A stretch of DNA of 64,000 nucleotides from Methyloversatilis universalis. Its GTDB lineage: Bacteria > Pseudomonadota > Gammaproteobacteria > Methylococcales > Methylococcaceae. The stretch lies in assembly GCA_020723665.1 (NCBI GenBank), contig DYIL01000001.1, positions 248,001 through 312,000 on the forward strand. Direction: 5' to 3'. The translations under genes and the position numbers were made by a program. The notes beneath the pieces are model-generated. The model saw only the letters and a program-made list of their open reading frames with translations, had not been told where the DNA came from and did no database searches. Shown here one piece after another: positions 28,821-38,260 of this stretch (its first letter is position 1; each line of letters begins with the position of its first letter).

Positions 28821-30467
28821 ATGGCCGTATCGAGCGGAACTCTCATCAACGCCGGCCTGGAGGCCGGACTAATCGATGCGGACACGGTGGCAGAACTGCG
28901 CGTCAAGGCCCGCCGCGAACGGAGCGATTTGTTGGAAACCATCACCTTGCACGGACGCTTTCCCTTGGAGGCCCTGTATCAAGCGCTGGCCGAGCTGAAA
29001 GGCTTGCCATATCTCAGCAGCCGCGACTTGCGGATCGACGAGGTGCTGATGCGGCGCATTCCGCCGTCCTTATTGCAGCGGCGGCATTGTCTCCCGGTGC
29101 GGGGACAGGGCAATGAGCGGCTGCTCGTCACCGCCGACCCGGACGATCGTTTCGCCGCCGAGCAGATCGGCCGCATCCTCGGCCAACCCCTGCCTTTGGC
29201 GATCGCCGCGCCGCTGGCCATCGAATCGCGCTTGCGCAAAGCGATGCGCCAATCGGGCCTGGAAGTGGCGGAAGAAAACGGCACGGCGCCGGAGATCGAC
29301 CCGGTAGCGGAACTGGACCAAATCCTTCGCCAAGCTTACGTGAGTCGAGCCTCGGATGTGCATTTCGAGCCGGGCAAGGATGGCATGAGGGTGCGCTTTC
29401 GGATAGACGGACGGCTGACCGACTATCCCACCGATTACGATGCGGAAGAGGGCGCGAGTCTGTTGAGCCGCATCAAGGTGTTGTCCGGCATGGATATCTC
29501 CGAGCAGCGTCTGCCGCAGGACGGCGCCATGAACCATCGGGTGGCGGAAGACCGAGCTTTCGACATCCGCGTCGCCACCATGCCGACGCGTTGGGGCGAA
29601 CGCGGCACGCTCAGACTGCTGGAGCAAGACGTCGCCGATCTGACCCTCACCCACCTCGGCATGAGGGATGCGACGCTAACACGTTTTCGCCGGGCCATTG
29701 CCCGGCCCCATGGTATGGTGCTGATCACCGGCCCCACCGGCAGCGGCAAATCCACCACGCTCTATGCCGCCCTGCAGGAAATCGTCTCGCCGGAAATCAA
29801 CGTATTGACGGTGGAAGATCCCATCGAGCGCATCATCGACGGTGTGTCTCAGGTGCAGGTGGGCGGCAAGGTGAGCTTTGCCGGGGCCTTGCGCGGATTT
29901 CTGCGTCACGACCCGGACGTGATCATGTTGGGCGAGATCCGCGACCCGGAAACCGCTGATGTGGCACTTAAGGCCGCCCTCACCGGCCATATGGTGTTCT
30001 CCACTCTGCACACCAACAACGCCCCTTCTGCTGTCACTCGGTTGCATGACATCGGCGCTGAGCGATTCCTCATCGCCTCTACCCTGGTGGCGGTCATCGC
30101 CCAGCGTCTGGTACGTAGGCTCTGTCCCCATTGCAAGACGGTCCGAATTGCGGACGAGGCGGAAAAAGCCTTGCTCGGCGTGGACGCAAGCGTGCTTGAA
30201 CTTTATGAACCGGCGGGCTGCCCCCTCTGCACCGGCACCGGTTATCGCGGCCGCATCGGCCTGTTCGAAACGCTGTGGATCGACGAGGCGCTGGCCCAGT
30301 TGATCGCCGAGGGAGCCAACGAAGGACAGTTGGTTGCCGCCGCCCAGGATTACGTCGCTCTGTGGGACGACGGCCGTGACAAGCTGCTGGCGGGCATCAC
30401 CAGTCTGGGCGAGGTTTTGCGGGCGGTGGGCAGGCCGTCGCAATCGAAAATGCAGAGGGTAGGTTAG
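28821..30467 (+). CDS. PilB/GspE-like assembly ATPase
   Basis: The 548-residue protein has an N-terminal T2SSE-N-type domain (about 1-130, LINAGLEAGLIDADTVAELR), then the N2 domain (SRASDVHFEPGKDGMRVRFR) and the RecA-like motor: Walker A GPTGSGKSTTLYAALQ, Asp box TVEDPIERII, Walker B DPDVIMLGEIRDPETADVAL, His box TGHMVFSTLHTNNA. A zinc-binding tetracysteine is visible as LCPHCKT and GCPLCTGTGYRGR, as in PilB and GspE. It should drive polymerisation of the prepilins. Its start is four bases after the PilT-like stop. Having both motors side by side in one transcript is typical of pilus systems but not of the secretion type. Confidence 0.92.
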   Translation: MAVSSGTLINAGLEAGLIDADTVAELRVKARRERSDLLETITLHGRFPLEALYQALAELKGLPYLSSRDLRIDEVLMRRIPPSLLQRRHCLPVRGQGNERLLVTADPDDRFAAEQIGRILGQPLPLAIAAPLAIESRLRKAMRQSGLEVAEENGTAPEIDPVAELDQILRQAYVSRASDVHFEPGKDGMRVRFRIDGRLTDYPTDYDAEEGASLLSRIKVLSGMDISEQRLPQDGAMNHRVAEDRAFDIRVATMPTRWGERGTLRLLEQDVADLTLTHLGMRDATLTRFRRAIARPHGMVLITGPTGSGKSTTLYAALQEIVSPEINVLTVEDPIERIIDGVSQVQVGGKVSFAGALRGFLRHDPDVIMLGEIRDPETADVALKAALTGHMVFSTLHTNNAPSAVTRLHDIGAERFLIASTLVAVIAQRLVRRLCPHCKTVRIADEAEKALLGVDASVLELYEPAGCPLCTGTGYRGRIGLFETLWIDEALAQLIAEGANEGQLVAAAQDYVALWDDGRDKLLAGITSLGEVLRAVGRPSQSKMQRVG

Positions 30468-30537
30468 ACGCGCTGCTTGATGAGGTTGAAACACGGATAC
30501 GCTCTCGTTGCGCGTCGTAACCCACCGAACGCAGAAA

Positions 30538-30689
30538 GTCGGATGGGCACAAATCGGCAGGAAAGCGGATTTGCACGGCGGAGCCGCCCGCAGGGCGCAG
30601 CACAGGGAATGTGCGACATGAGCGCGTAGCCTGCTCATCGAACCACGCCGCGTCGATGACCGCGGCCTGTCGGCCTTTGCCCATCCTAC
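30538..30689. repeat. Imperfect inverted repeat of ~150 bp
   Basis: The left arm GTCGGATGGGCACAAATCGG and the right arm (CCTTTGCCCATCCTAC at its end, 30689) are complementary at about 19 of 24 positions. It occupies the 251-base gap between the PilB-like and PilC-like genes and holds no credible gene. It resembles small mobile repeats of the GTAGGATGGG type. Confidence 0.55.
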
Positions 30690-30718
30690 GAAAATTGATC
30701 GAATATGACGCAAATCAC

Positions 30719-31933
30719 ATGACCATTTACCAATACGCCGCCCTGGACACTCAGGGCGTGGAACAATCCGGCAGTATCGAGGCCGACAGCCCGCGCGCCG
30801 CCGCCCAGGCCCTGCGCGGCAAAGGGCTATACGTGGTGACGCTGCGCGACGCGGCCGCCATGCCTGCCCGCACCAGCCAGGACGTGCTAACGCAGCTTCG
30901 GGAACTCGAGCCGGTCGGGACCTTCGATCGGGTGTTTTTCTTCCAGCAGGCGGCGCTGATGCTGCGCTCCGGCTTGACCCTGCTGGAAGCACTGGACACC
31001 GCCGAAACGCTGGCCAAGAGCAGGCGGCTCGCCGCCGCCATACGGCGGGTGAGCCAGGCGGTGCGCGGCGGTGAACGCCTGTCCGAGGCCATGGCGCGGG
31101 AGCCTCGCATTTTTCCGGCCATGGCGGTGCAACTGGTCAAGAGTGCGGAAGCCAGCGGGGAATTGGACCAGACGCTGGAACGGATCGCCCAAGACCTTGA
31201 CCGCAAGGCGGACATCAAACGTAACTTGCTGACCGCCCTGATGTATCCCACCATCGTCGTGTTGGCCGCGGTCGGCGTCTCGGGCTTCCTGGTGGTCGGA
31301 GTCATCCCCAAGATGGCCAAGTTCCTGGAGCGCAAGGGCAACGCCCTCCCGTCCGCCACCCAAAACCTTCTCGATCTATCCAATCTCATCCAGCGATGGG
31401 GCTGGCTGATCGCTGTCGTGCTGTTGGCAACGATCGTCCTGCTCGCCTTCGCCTATAGCCGGCCGCGCGGAAGGCTAGCGATAGACCGCGCGCTGCTCAA
31501 GCTACCCAAGGTGGGCCACAGCCTGCGGACGGCCTCGGTCACCCAGCTCGCCTGGTCGCTTTCCAGTCTGCTCAAGAGCGGCGTGACCCTGCTGGAATCG
31601 CTGAAGATCACCGCCGATTTGATCCCCAACAAAGCCATCGCCGGCGTGCTGAAGGAGGCCCAGGCGCGCATCTTGGCCGGGCGCGACTTGGCCAGCGCCT
31701 TGGACAGCCCGCTGTTGCCGAAACTGGTACCGCAAATGGCCGCCATCGGCGAGCGCACCGGCTCGCTGGACAGCGTGATGGCGGAACTGGGTGTTTATCA
31801 CCAGCGCGAACTGGCGCTGCAGATTAAGCGAATGACAGCGATGATCGAACCGGTGCTAACCCTGCTGATCGGCGGCATGGTCGGCTACGTCTATTACGCC
31901 TTCTTCCAAGCACTGTTCGGGATGTCAGCTTAA
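30719..31933 (+). CDS. PilC/GspF-like platform protein
   Basis: The 404-residue product is the polytopic inner-membrane platform on which the pilus is assembled: an N-terminal soluble part (MTIYQYAALDTQGVEQSGSI), two GspF domains of about 120 residues each (FFFQQAALMLRSGLTLLEAL and TQLAWSLSSLLKSGVTLLES), and membrane segments near residues 175-200, 225-250 and 375-400. GspF signature glycines (GERTGSLDSVMAEL) are present. ATG 30719 is chosen because it gives the standard start; an in-frame ATG at 30611 would read through the inverted repeat. No strong ribosome site is evident. It is followed after three bases by the PilP-like gene. Confidence 0.92.
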   Translation: MTIYQYAALDTQGVEQSGSIEADSPRAAAQALRGKGLYVVTLRDAAAMPARTSQDVLTQLRELEPVGTFDRVFFFQQAALMLRSGLTLLEALDTAETLAKSRRLAAAIRRVSQAVRGGERLSEAMAREPRIFPAMAVQLVKSAEASGELDQTLERIAQDLDRKADIKRNLLTALMYPTIVVLAAVGVSGFLVVGVIPKMAKFLERKGNALPSATQNLLDLSNLIQRWGWLIAVVLLATIVLLAFAYSRPRGRLAIDRALLKLPKVGHSLRTASVTQLAWSLSSLLKSGVTLLESLKITADLIPNKAIAGVLKEAQARILAGRDLASALDSPLLPKLVPQMAAIGERTGSLDSVMAELGVYHQRELALQIKRMTAMIEPVLTLLIGGMVGYVYYAFFQALFGMSA

Positions 31934-31936
31934 GTC

Positions 31937-32461
31937 ATGAAACGCGCACTTCCCACACTGTTGGCTGTCCTGCCATCGCTGGCCGCCGCCGCGAAAGCCG
32001 ATTACGGCAGGCTGCTGAACGAGTTGCCCACGCTGTTGGAACAAATAGAACAACACGACCAAACCTTGCAACAGTCCTTGGACACGCCCCACCCGGCGCC
32101 GCAGCCGGAATCTCAGGCCGTCGCGGAGGTTCCCGCTCCGGCCCCTATCCCGCAGGTTCGTACCGATCCGTTCCAGATCAGCTCTTTCATGCAGCAGAAA
32201 GCACAGGCCCGCAATTTGGGCGGGCCGCAATTCACGCCGCTACAAAACGCGCAAACGCCGGAGCTGGCCCTGAAAGGCATCGTCAACGGAGGACTGGCCT
32301 TGCTCGAAGTGCAGGGATCCGGCGTTTACCTGGTGCGGGAAGGCGACACCCTCAGCCTGAATCGGCAAGGGCAGAACACCGTCATGAAAATAGAAAAAAT
32401 CGATCGCCTGAGCCTGATGGTCAAGATGGGAACGTTGGAAGAAATAATCGTCGTGCGATGA
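31937..32461 (+). CDS. PilP/GspC-like periplasmic linker
   Basis: The 174-residue protein has a signal or anchor (MKRALPTLLAVLPSLAAAAK), a Pro/Glu/Ala-rich stretch (residues 50-75), and a C-terminal HR-type beta domain (LALKGIVNGGLALLEVQGSG, VYLVREGDTLSLNRQG, KIEKIDRLSLMV). Proteins of this type connect the inner-membrane complex to the secretin. The linker is very short, so the periplasmic span must be bridged with help from the others. The stop overlaps the secretin start by four bases. Confidence 0.72.
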   Translation: MKRALPTLLAVLPSLAAAAKADYGRLLNELPTLLEQIEQHDQTLQQSLDTPHPAPQPESQAVAEVPAPAPIPQVRTDPFQISSFMQQKAQARNLGGPQFTPLQNAQTPELALKGIVNGGLALLEVQGSGVYLVREGDTLSLNRQGQNTVMKIEKIDRLSLMVKMGTLEEIIVVR

Positions 32462-34638
32462 AAAGAACAATCCTCATTTTTTCGACGCTGGCGCTTGCTT
32501 GTTCGTCTCTCGCCACCCCGGCGCAGCCGATCGCGGGGAAGGCCGATGCGAAGATCCTCAATATGGAGTTCAAGGACGCCCAGATCAGGGACGTTGCTCG
32601 CATCATCGCCGAAGCTTCGGGGCTCAACATTGTCGCGACCAACGAAGCGGCACAAAAGCGCGTCACCCTATACCTGCACGACGTCTCAGCGCGCCAGGCC
32701 ATGGAAATCATCAGCAAAGTCGGCGGGCTTTGGTATCGGTACGATTCGGGCGCGGATGTCTACAGGTTGATGACCACCGAGGAATACCAGAAGGATCTGG
32801 TGGTATTCCGCGAGGAGAAGACCCGCATTTTTCAGCTCCTTTATCCTAACCCCGTCAGCGTCGGCTCCGCCATTCGTAACCTGTACGGCCAGCGGGTCAG
32901 GTATTCCCAGGCTCAATCCGGCGACACCCTGGCCACACTGGCCGGCGGGGTAGGAGGATTAGGCGGCCAAAGCGGGAACACCGGACAATTTTCCCGACAA
33001 ACCGGAAACGATTTTTCGGCGGGGCAAACCCAAACTTCGGGAAGCGGGGGCAGCGAATCCCGGCGAATGCTCGACGAAAAGCTCACGGTAGATCAGATCG
33101 ACGTCCTGGAGCAGCGTTTGGGACAAGCCAGCGAGGCCACTTCGGAGCAACTCAGAGGCATCAGCCGGCAGGAGCAGGACATCTACATCGTCGTCATCCC
33201 TGATCAGAATACGGTGGCGGTGCGCACCAGTGATCTCGATGCGATGGATAACATCGCCAAGCTCATCGAGCAAATGGATCGACCGACCTCCGAAGTGCTC
33301 CTGGAAATGAAAATCCTCGATCTGACCCTGGGAGATTCCTTCCACTCCTTGTTCGACGTAAGGTTCGACGACGGCAAAACCTCTTTCGGACTCGGCAATT
33401 TCGCCGCGGGGCTGACCGGTCCCACTCTGGTCTATAAATTCATCGATGACCATGTGAAAGCCAATATCGAGCTTCTACAAAAGGACAACCGCGTCGACGT
33501 CCTCGCCACCCCCCTTCTGATGGCTTCCAACAACCGGCCAGCACAAATCTTCATCGGCGAAGAGCGGGTGTTGATCACCGATGTGAGTTCCAATACCGTG
33601 ACGCCCGCCACCGGCGCCGCCGTCACCACGGTGGACCTCACCACCGAACTGCGTAATGTAGGCAATACCCTGCGCATCCTGCCTAAAATCAACGCCGACC
33701 GTACCATCACCTTGACGGTACAGCAGGATACCTCCTCCGTTCTGCCCAAGAGCACCGCTCTGCCGATCTCGGACGGCCGGGGGAACATTACGGAATTCGC
33801 CATCGATACGGTCAGCACGGCCAATCTGTCCGCCACCGTCGTCGCCAAGGACGGCATGACCATCGCCATCGGCGGCATGATCCGGACCACCGTCAGCAAT
33901 GATATACAAAAGGTGCCCCTGCTCGGCGACATCCCCTATTTGGGCGCGCTGTTCAGCAAGGAGGTCCGCGACCGCAGGAAGACCGAGATGGTGCTACTCA
34001 TTACTCCGCATATCGTGATGGCACCGCAGGAAGCCCAGACGGTCAGCGACCGGGTGGCTCCGGCGCTGTCCCGCCATCCCTATTTCGACAACGGCGATGG
34101 TGCCTATGAATACTATTTCGACAAACATGATCCGGAAGGCACGGACGACCGTCCCTGGGCACAGCCGCCCAACCCGCATCCCAAGCATCCGCGGGTGAGG
34201 TTGCGCGTCCCGGACGCAACCGGCAAACAAGGCCGCAACGGAGCGGAACCCGATATCAAACGGACCTATGCCGAGCTGACCCGCTTTGCCGCCAAGGCGG
34301 TACACCAGCCTATCGCACCCTCCGAAGTCCCGGAAGGGCTCAGGATGGAGCCTCTGGCCACCGGGCAGAAGGCGCCATTGCTGGCAGAAGCCGGCGTGGA
34401 TGCCACGCCCGTGCAAAGCTGGCGGAAAGGCGAGCTGTACGTCACTTCGGTGCAGGTCAGGAACCGCCAGCGCCTGCCGGTGATGGTAAACCACACCCGG
34501 CTGCACGGCCGCTGGCTGGCCGCCACCATCGAAAATCCCCGGCTGACCGGGCGCGGCGAGGCCGGCGACCTCACGCACCTGTATGTGATTTCAGCGGAGC
34601 CGTTCCACCAAGCACTGGCTCACAGGGACAGACGATGA
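32458..34638 (+). CDS. GspD/PilQ-family secretin with C-terminal extension
   Basis: The 726-residue protein has a signal peptide (ILIFSTLALACSSLATPAQP), an N-terminal STN/secretin-like domain (MEFKDAQIRDVARIIAEASG), N-domains, and the secretin core with RVDVLATPLLMASNNRPAQI, TLRILPKINADRTITLTVQQ, VAKDGMTIAIGGMIR, VPLLGDIPYLGALFSK and MVLLITPHIV. The core ends near residue 525. The ~200 residues after it are not part of a normal secretin: a Pro/His-rich linker (about 545-605) and a domain containing KGELYVTSVQVRNRQRL, HGRWLAATIENPRLTGRG and LYVISAEPF, which resembles the TraK-like DUF3438 / PFL_4704 proteins of integrative conjugative elements. The next gene overlaps its end by four bases. Confidence 0.88.
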   Translation: MKRTILIFSTLALACSSLATPAQPIAGKADAKILNMEFKDAQIRDVARIIAEASGLNIVATNEAAQKRVTLYLHDVSARQAMEIISKVGGLWYRYDSGADVYRLMTTEEYQKDLVVFREEKTRIFQLLYPNPVSVGSAIRNLYGQRVRYSQAQSGDTLATLAGGVGGLGGQSGNTGQFSRQTGNDFSAGQTQTSGSGGSESRRMLDEKLTVDQIDVLEQRLGQASEATSEQLRGISRQEQDIYIVVIPDQNTVAVRTSDLDAMDNIAKLIEQMDRPTSEVLLEMKILDLTLGDSFHSLFDVRFDDGKTSFGLGNFAAGLTGPTLVYKFIDDHVKANIELLQKDNRVDVLATPLLMASNNRPAQIFIGEERVLITDVSSNTVTPATGAAVTTVDLTTELRNVGNTLRILPKINADRTITLTVQQDTSSVLPKSTALPISDGRGNITEFAIDTVSTANLSATVVAKDGMTIAIGGMIRTTVSNDIQKVPLLGDIPYLGALFSKEVRDRRKTEMVLLITPHIVMAPQEAQTVSDRVAPALSRHPYFDNGDGAYEYYFDKHDPEGTDDRPWAQPPNPHPKHPRVRLRVPDATGKQGRNGAEPDIKRTYAELTRFAAKAVHQPIAPSEVPEGLRMEPLATGQKAPLLAEAGVDATPVQSWRKGELYVTSVQVRNRQRLPVMVNHTRLHGRWLAATIENPRLTGRGEAGDLTHLYVISAEPFHQALAHRDRR

Positions 34639-35852
34639 TGATCAGAATACCGCTCCGGTTAGGATGGCGAGCCTTGGGCTTGACTGTACTCCTGTCCGGC
34701 GAAAATGCTTTGGCCGATCCTACTCCGTCACCGGATCGATTGATGGCGAACTTGCATGTGTTCAGCCAGGCCGCGGATGACTCCGGCCTTGCTTCGCCGC
34801 CCTGGCGAGAGCGCCCGGAACGCTTGCACATCCCGACGGACGGCGGCCCGGCCATGGAAATGGCGATCTTCGATCCGGGAGGACCGTCGACCGCTCCCAA
34901 ACCGGCGGCCGAAACACTGAACAAGACGGCTGCCGAACCGCCCCGGCCGGGCTCTCTGGGACGCCAAGGCTCGCCGCTTTACCGTTATCAGGCGGATTTC
35001 TTCCTGCACTCGGGCTATCGGCAGGATAATCTCGACTGGAACATCGCGGCGCCGGGCGGTTCGCCCAATATCCTTTCGGAGCTGCAATGGAAGGACCTGG
35101 ACATTGTCCGACTCAAGGGCGATTTCAGCTTGACTTCTCCGGCTGGCTGGCGACTCCAGGGGCTGCTGGGCTATGGCTGGATACTAGAAGGAGACAACCA
35201 GGATTCCGATTATTTGGGCGACAATCGTACCCTGGAATTTTCCCGCTCCAACAACCAGGCGGATCGTGGGTACGTGTTCGACGCTGCGTTGGGCATAGGC
35301 TACCGTTTCGGTTTCGGCGGCGACACCCGCCACCCTCTGTTCAGCGTAACGCCGCTAGCCGGCTATTCCTATCACGAACAGAGCTTGAGAGCGCACAACT
35401 TCCATCAAACGGTCTCGGATTTCGGTTTTCCCCTCTCATCGGGAACGCGCAGCGACCACCTGGACAGCCGCTACGAGACCCAATGGCACGGCCCCTGGCT
35501 GGGTCTGGGATTGCAGACATCCATTCTGGACCGGATCGACCTGTTCGGCGAAATCGCCCACCACTGGGCAAGCTATCATGCGCAGGCAGACTGGAATTTG
35601 CGGGAGGACTTCATGCACCCCAGAAGCTTCGTGCACAACGCCGACGGCACTGGCGTCACCGCGCTGGCCGGCGCCCGTTACCGCAGCGCCAAGGGCTGGG
35701 CGCTGGAGGTTACCGCCGACTATCAGCGTTGGCGAGCCGATCCGGGAAAGGACAAGGTGTTTTTCAGTAACGGTGTTTCCGCCGGCACACGGCTGAATGA
35801 AGTTAATTGGACGTCGCTCGGCCTGGGCATCGGCTTCGGCTATGCCTTTTGA
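34635..35852 (+). CDS. Outer-membrane beta-barrel of the pilus-like cluster
   Basis: The 405-residue protein has a signal peptide (RALGLTVLLSGENALADP), a Pro-rich region of about 80 residues, and then about ten amphipathic strands starting at YRYQADFFLHSGYRQDNLDW, including WRLQGLLGYGWILEGDNQDS and GYVFDAALGIGYRFGFG, with a terminal strand ending in phenylalanine (LGLGIGFGYAF). This fits an outer-membrane barrel of the omptin/protochlamydial type. Omptin catalytic residues cannot be confirmed, so I do not call it a protease. It overlaps the secretin gene by four bases, so it is part of the operon and may help the machine in the outer membrane. No comparable gene is standard in pilus or type II clusters. 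Confidence 0.68.
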   Translation: MMIRIPLRLGWRALGLTVLLSGENALADPTPSPDRLMANLHVFSQAADDSGLASPPWRERPERLHIPTDGGPAMEMAIFDPGGPSTAPKPAAETLNKTAAEPPRPGSLGRQGSPLYRYQADFFLHSGYRQDNLDWNIAAPGGSPNILSELQWKDLDIVRLKGDFSLTSPAGWRLQGLLGYGWILEGDNQDSDYLGDNRTLEFSRSNNQADRGYVFDAALGIGYRFGFGGDTRHPLFSVTPLAGYSYHEQSLRAHNFHQTVSDFGFPLSSGTRSDHLDSRYETQWHGPWLGLGLQTSILDRIDLFGEIAHHWASYHAQADWNLREDFMHPRSFVHNADGTGVTALAGARYRSAKGWALEVTADYQRWRADPGKDKVFFSNGVSAGTRLNEVNWTSLGLGIGFGYAF

Positions 35853-35881
35853 TAAAGGCGATCTTTCGCCTTCGATTCCTG

Positions 35882-38260
35882 CTATTTTCTTTGGTTCACG
35901 GGATTAAAGATCAACCTATGCTTGGCGTTGCCCGGCAAAAACGGCAGCGCGACTCCTTTGAGCCAAGCGTCCTGCTGATCGCGGTAATTCACGGAGAATG
36001 GGTGTCCCGATTGGCCGCCCGGCATGTGGAGAATACCCTCCTCGGCATGGTTCGGCGACACCACCATGCGCTCGCTGGCACCGTGACCGTCGAACAACAC
36101 CCGCACGCAGAAGCTTTGGCAGCCGCTTGCAGGCTCCTCGGGCATGTCCAGAATCCAACCAGCGAACGCGAAAGACCGGCTGAACGGATGACTCAAATGG
36201 ACCCGGTTGATCTGGCCCCAGGTCAGATGGTCCAATTGCTCCATGCCATTCCGCCGCTTGAGCCCCTCGGTGCTGCGGCGGAGCGTTTCAAGTAGAAAAC
36301 CGTGCCAATCGGCGTACTGCCGATCCGGCAGCGTTTGTGGAGATTGTTCTTCGAGCAGCGTGCGAAGCGGCGTTTCTTGCTCGCGCCAGGCATAGGCGAA
36401 CCCCGGATCGGCGGCCGCGCACCGGCTCAGCAGAGGACCGAACACGGCCTTTGCGAGACTTCGGCGCCATTCGACCAGCACCGCGATACCGGTGCTATCG
36501 GCATCGAAGCGGCCGTTCCAGCGTTCGATCGCGCGCTTCGCCTCCGCCAAACCTGCGTCTTCCGGTCCGCCGTTCAGAACCGACAAGGCCAAACGGCGAT
36601 AGAATTCATAGAAATCGCTGACCGTATCGAGCTGTAAAGCGAGCATGTCCTGTTCCGAAATCCCGTTCATTTCCCTAAGCCTCTCGGCGATGCGGTAAGC
36701 CCGATAACCGTAGGAAAAATTGTGGCCGATCACATATGGGTATTCCTTGCCCAAGGTACGATTGTTGGCGGTCACGAGAAACCCTTCGTCCGGATCGATC
36801 ACCCGCGGCAGTTCGTCGGGCGGAATGAAGCCGTCCCAACGAGCGCGTCCGTCCGCCCAGGAAACGCTGATGCTGCCGTCGAAACCCAGCCGCTTCGGGA
36901 AAAAACCCATATAAGTCCAGGCGATGTGTCCCGCATCGTCCGCCAGAACGACATTCTGGGGCGGCGCGCCGGCGCGGTTCATCACGGCCATCGCCTCATT
37001 CAGCGTTTTGACGCGATCCATAGCCAGCAGGCCCAAATTCACGGCCTGCGGGTCCAGCGCGGTCCAGCGCACCGCCACCGGCTGCCCGAGCAGCGGCTCG
37101 GGCGCGATCGGCCCCCAAATCGTACGCTTCAGCTCGATGGTTTCGGGTTCGCCGTCCTTCACGACAATAGTCTCGGTCCGGGTCTCGAACGGCTGCCAGC
37201 CGTCGGGCGTCCGGTATCGGCCGGGATCGGCGGGATCGAGTTCGATACGGACCAAATCCAGTAAATCTGCGTCGACGTTGGTGAATCCCCAGGCCACATG
37301 ACGGTTGCTGCCGACGACGACCAGCGGCACCCCCGGCAGGGTAACGCCAGACAAGTCCGTGTCGCCGTAGAGCAGACGGACGCGGTACCAGATGTTCGGC
37401 ACCGAGAGTCCCAAGTGCATATCGTTCGCGACAATGGCGCGCCCGTCGCCCGTCTTGGCGCCGCCTACCGCCCAGTTATTCGAACCGATGCTAGGCGCCT
37501 CGGGCTCGACGGCAGCGCCGAAAATCCGGCTTCCGGCCTCTTCGATCAAGCCCGCGATCGATTTTACCGGCACCTGTCGCACCGGACGATGCGAATCCGC
37601 GCCGCCCAAAAGCACCGTAGTGTACGGATCGGTATCGGGCGTTAGAAAAGCCGTCACCTCCGGCGGAAGATAATGCTCCATCAGCGTGAGGGCTCGCTCA
37701 TCGCCATCGTTTCCGTTCAGGATCTGAAACATGTTCAACGCGACTAGCATACTGTCCTCCGGCCGCCAGGCATCCGGGTGATATCCCAGAAAGCGGAATT
37801 CGAACGGCAAGGCCTTAGCCCGCACGATAAACGCGTTCACGCCCTCCGCATAGGCCTGCAGCACGCTGCGTTGATCCTGAGGCAGCCGGCCCACGGCGTT
37901 CTCGGCAGCACGCTCGAATTGGTAAATCCTCTGCCGTCTGTCCAGGTTCACAGCTTCTTTTCCGAAAATTTCGGCCAATCGTCCGGCCGTCTTGCGGCGC
38001 ATCAAATCCATTTGAAAAAGCCGATCGCGCGCGTGAAGATAGCCCAGCACACGCAACGCATCCTCCCGCGTTGCGGCCTGGACCGAAGAAATTCCGAATT
38101 CATCCGCCGCCACCTCGGCTTTGAAGGAAAGTCCGGGCAGCCTGATATCCCCGTCCATGATCGGGAGCGACTGAGCTATTCTATCGACCTGATAAGCCGC
38201 GGGCGCGATCAGGAACAGGAGCGCGAAACCAAGCAGATATACGAACCGTGTAGTGTTCAT
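35882..38260 (-). CDS. Penicillin-acylase-family Ntn hydrolase
   Basis: The 792-residue precursor has an N-terminal signal/anchor (FVYLLGFALLFLIAPAA) and the penicillin amidase fold: alpha region with GYLHARDRLFQMDLMRRKTA, spacer, then the autocatalytic cut before the nucleophile serine at residue 260 in IGSNNWAVGG, and beta-chain motifs NDMHLGLSVPNIWYRVRL, VVVGSNRHVAWGFTNVD and GGQSGHPFS. Family members hydrolyse amides such as penicillin G, cephalosporins or N-acyl-homoserine lactones, so the substrate cannot be named. ATG 38260 gives a normal signal; an upstream in-frame start at 38359 would overlap the rph region. It is divergent from rph and convergent with the pilus cluster. Confidence 0.9.
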   Translation of the reverse strand: MNTTRFVYLLGFALLFLIAPAAYQVDRIAQSLPIMDGDIRLPGLSFKAEVAADEFGISSVQAATREDALRVLGYLHARDRLFQMDLMRRKTAGRLAEIFGKEAVNLDRRQRIYQFERAAENAVGRLPQDQRSVLQAYAEGVNAFIVRAKALPFEFRFLGYHPDAWRPEDSMLVALNMFQILNGNDGDERALTLMEHYLPPEVTAFLTPDTDPYTTVLLGGADSHRPVRQVPVKSIAGLIEEAGSRIFGAAVEPEAPSIGSNNWAVGGAKTGDGRAIVANDMHLGLSVPNIWYRVRLLYGDTDLSGVTLPGVPLVVVGSNRHVAWGFTNVDADLLDLVRIELDPADPGRYRTPDGWQPFETRTETIVVKDGEPETIELKRTIWGPIAPEPLLGQPVAVRWTALDPQAVNLGLLAMDRVKTLNEAMAVMNRAGAPPQNVVLADDAGHIAWTYMGFFPKRLGFDGSISVSWADGRARWDGFIPPDELPRVIDPDEGFLVTANNRTLGKEYPYVIGHNFSYGYRAYRIAERLREMNGISEQDMLALQLDTVSDFYEFYRRLALSVLNGGPEDAGLAEAKRAIERWNGRFDADSTGIAVLVEWRRSLAKAVFGPLLSRCAAADPGFAYAWREQETPLRTLLEEQSPQTLPDRQYADWHGFLLETLRRSTEGLKRRNGMEQLDHLTWGQINRVHLSHPFSRSFAFAGWILDMPEEPASGCQSFCVRVLFDGHGASERMVVSPNHAEEGILHMPGGQSGHPFSVNYRDQQDAWLKGVALPFLPGNAKHRLIFNPVNQRK

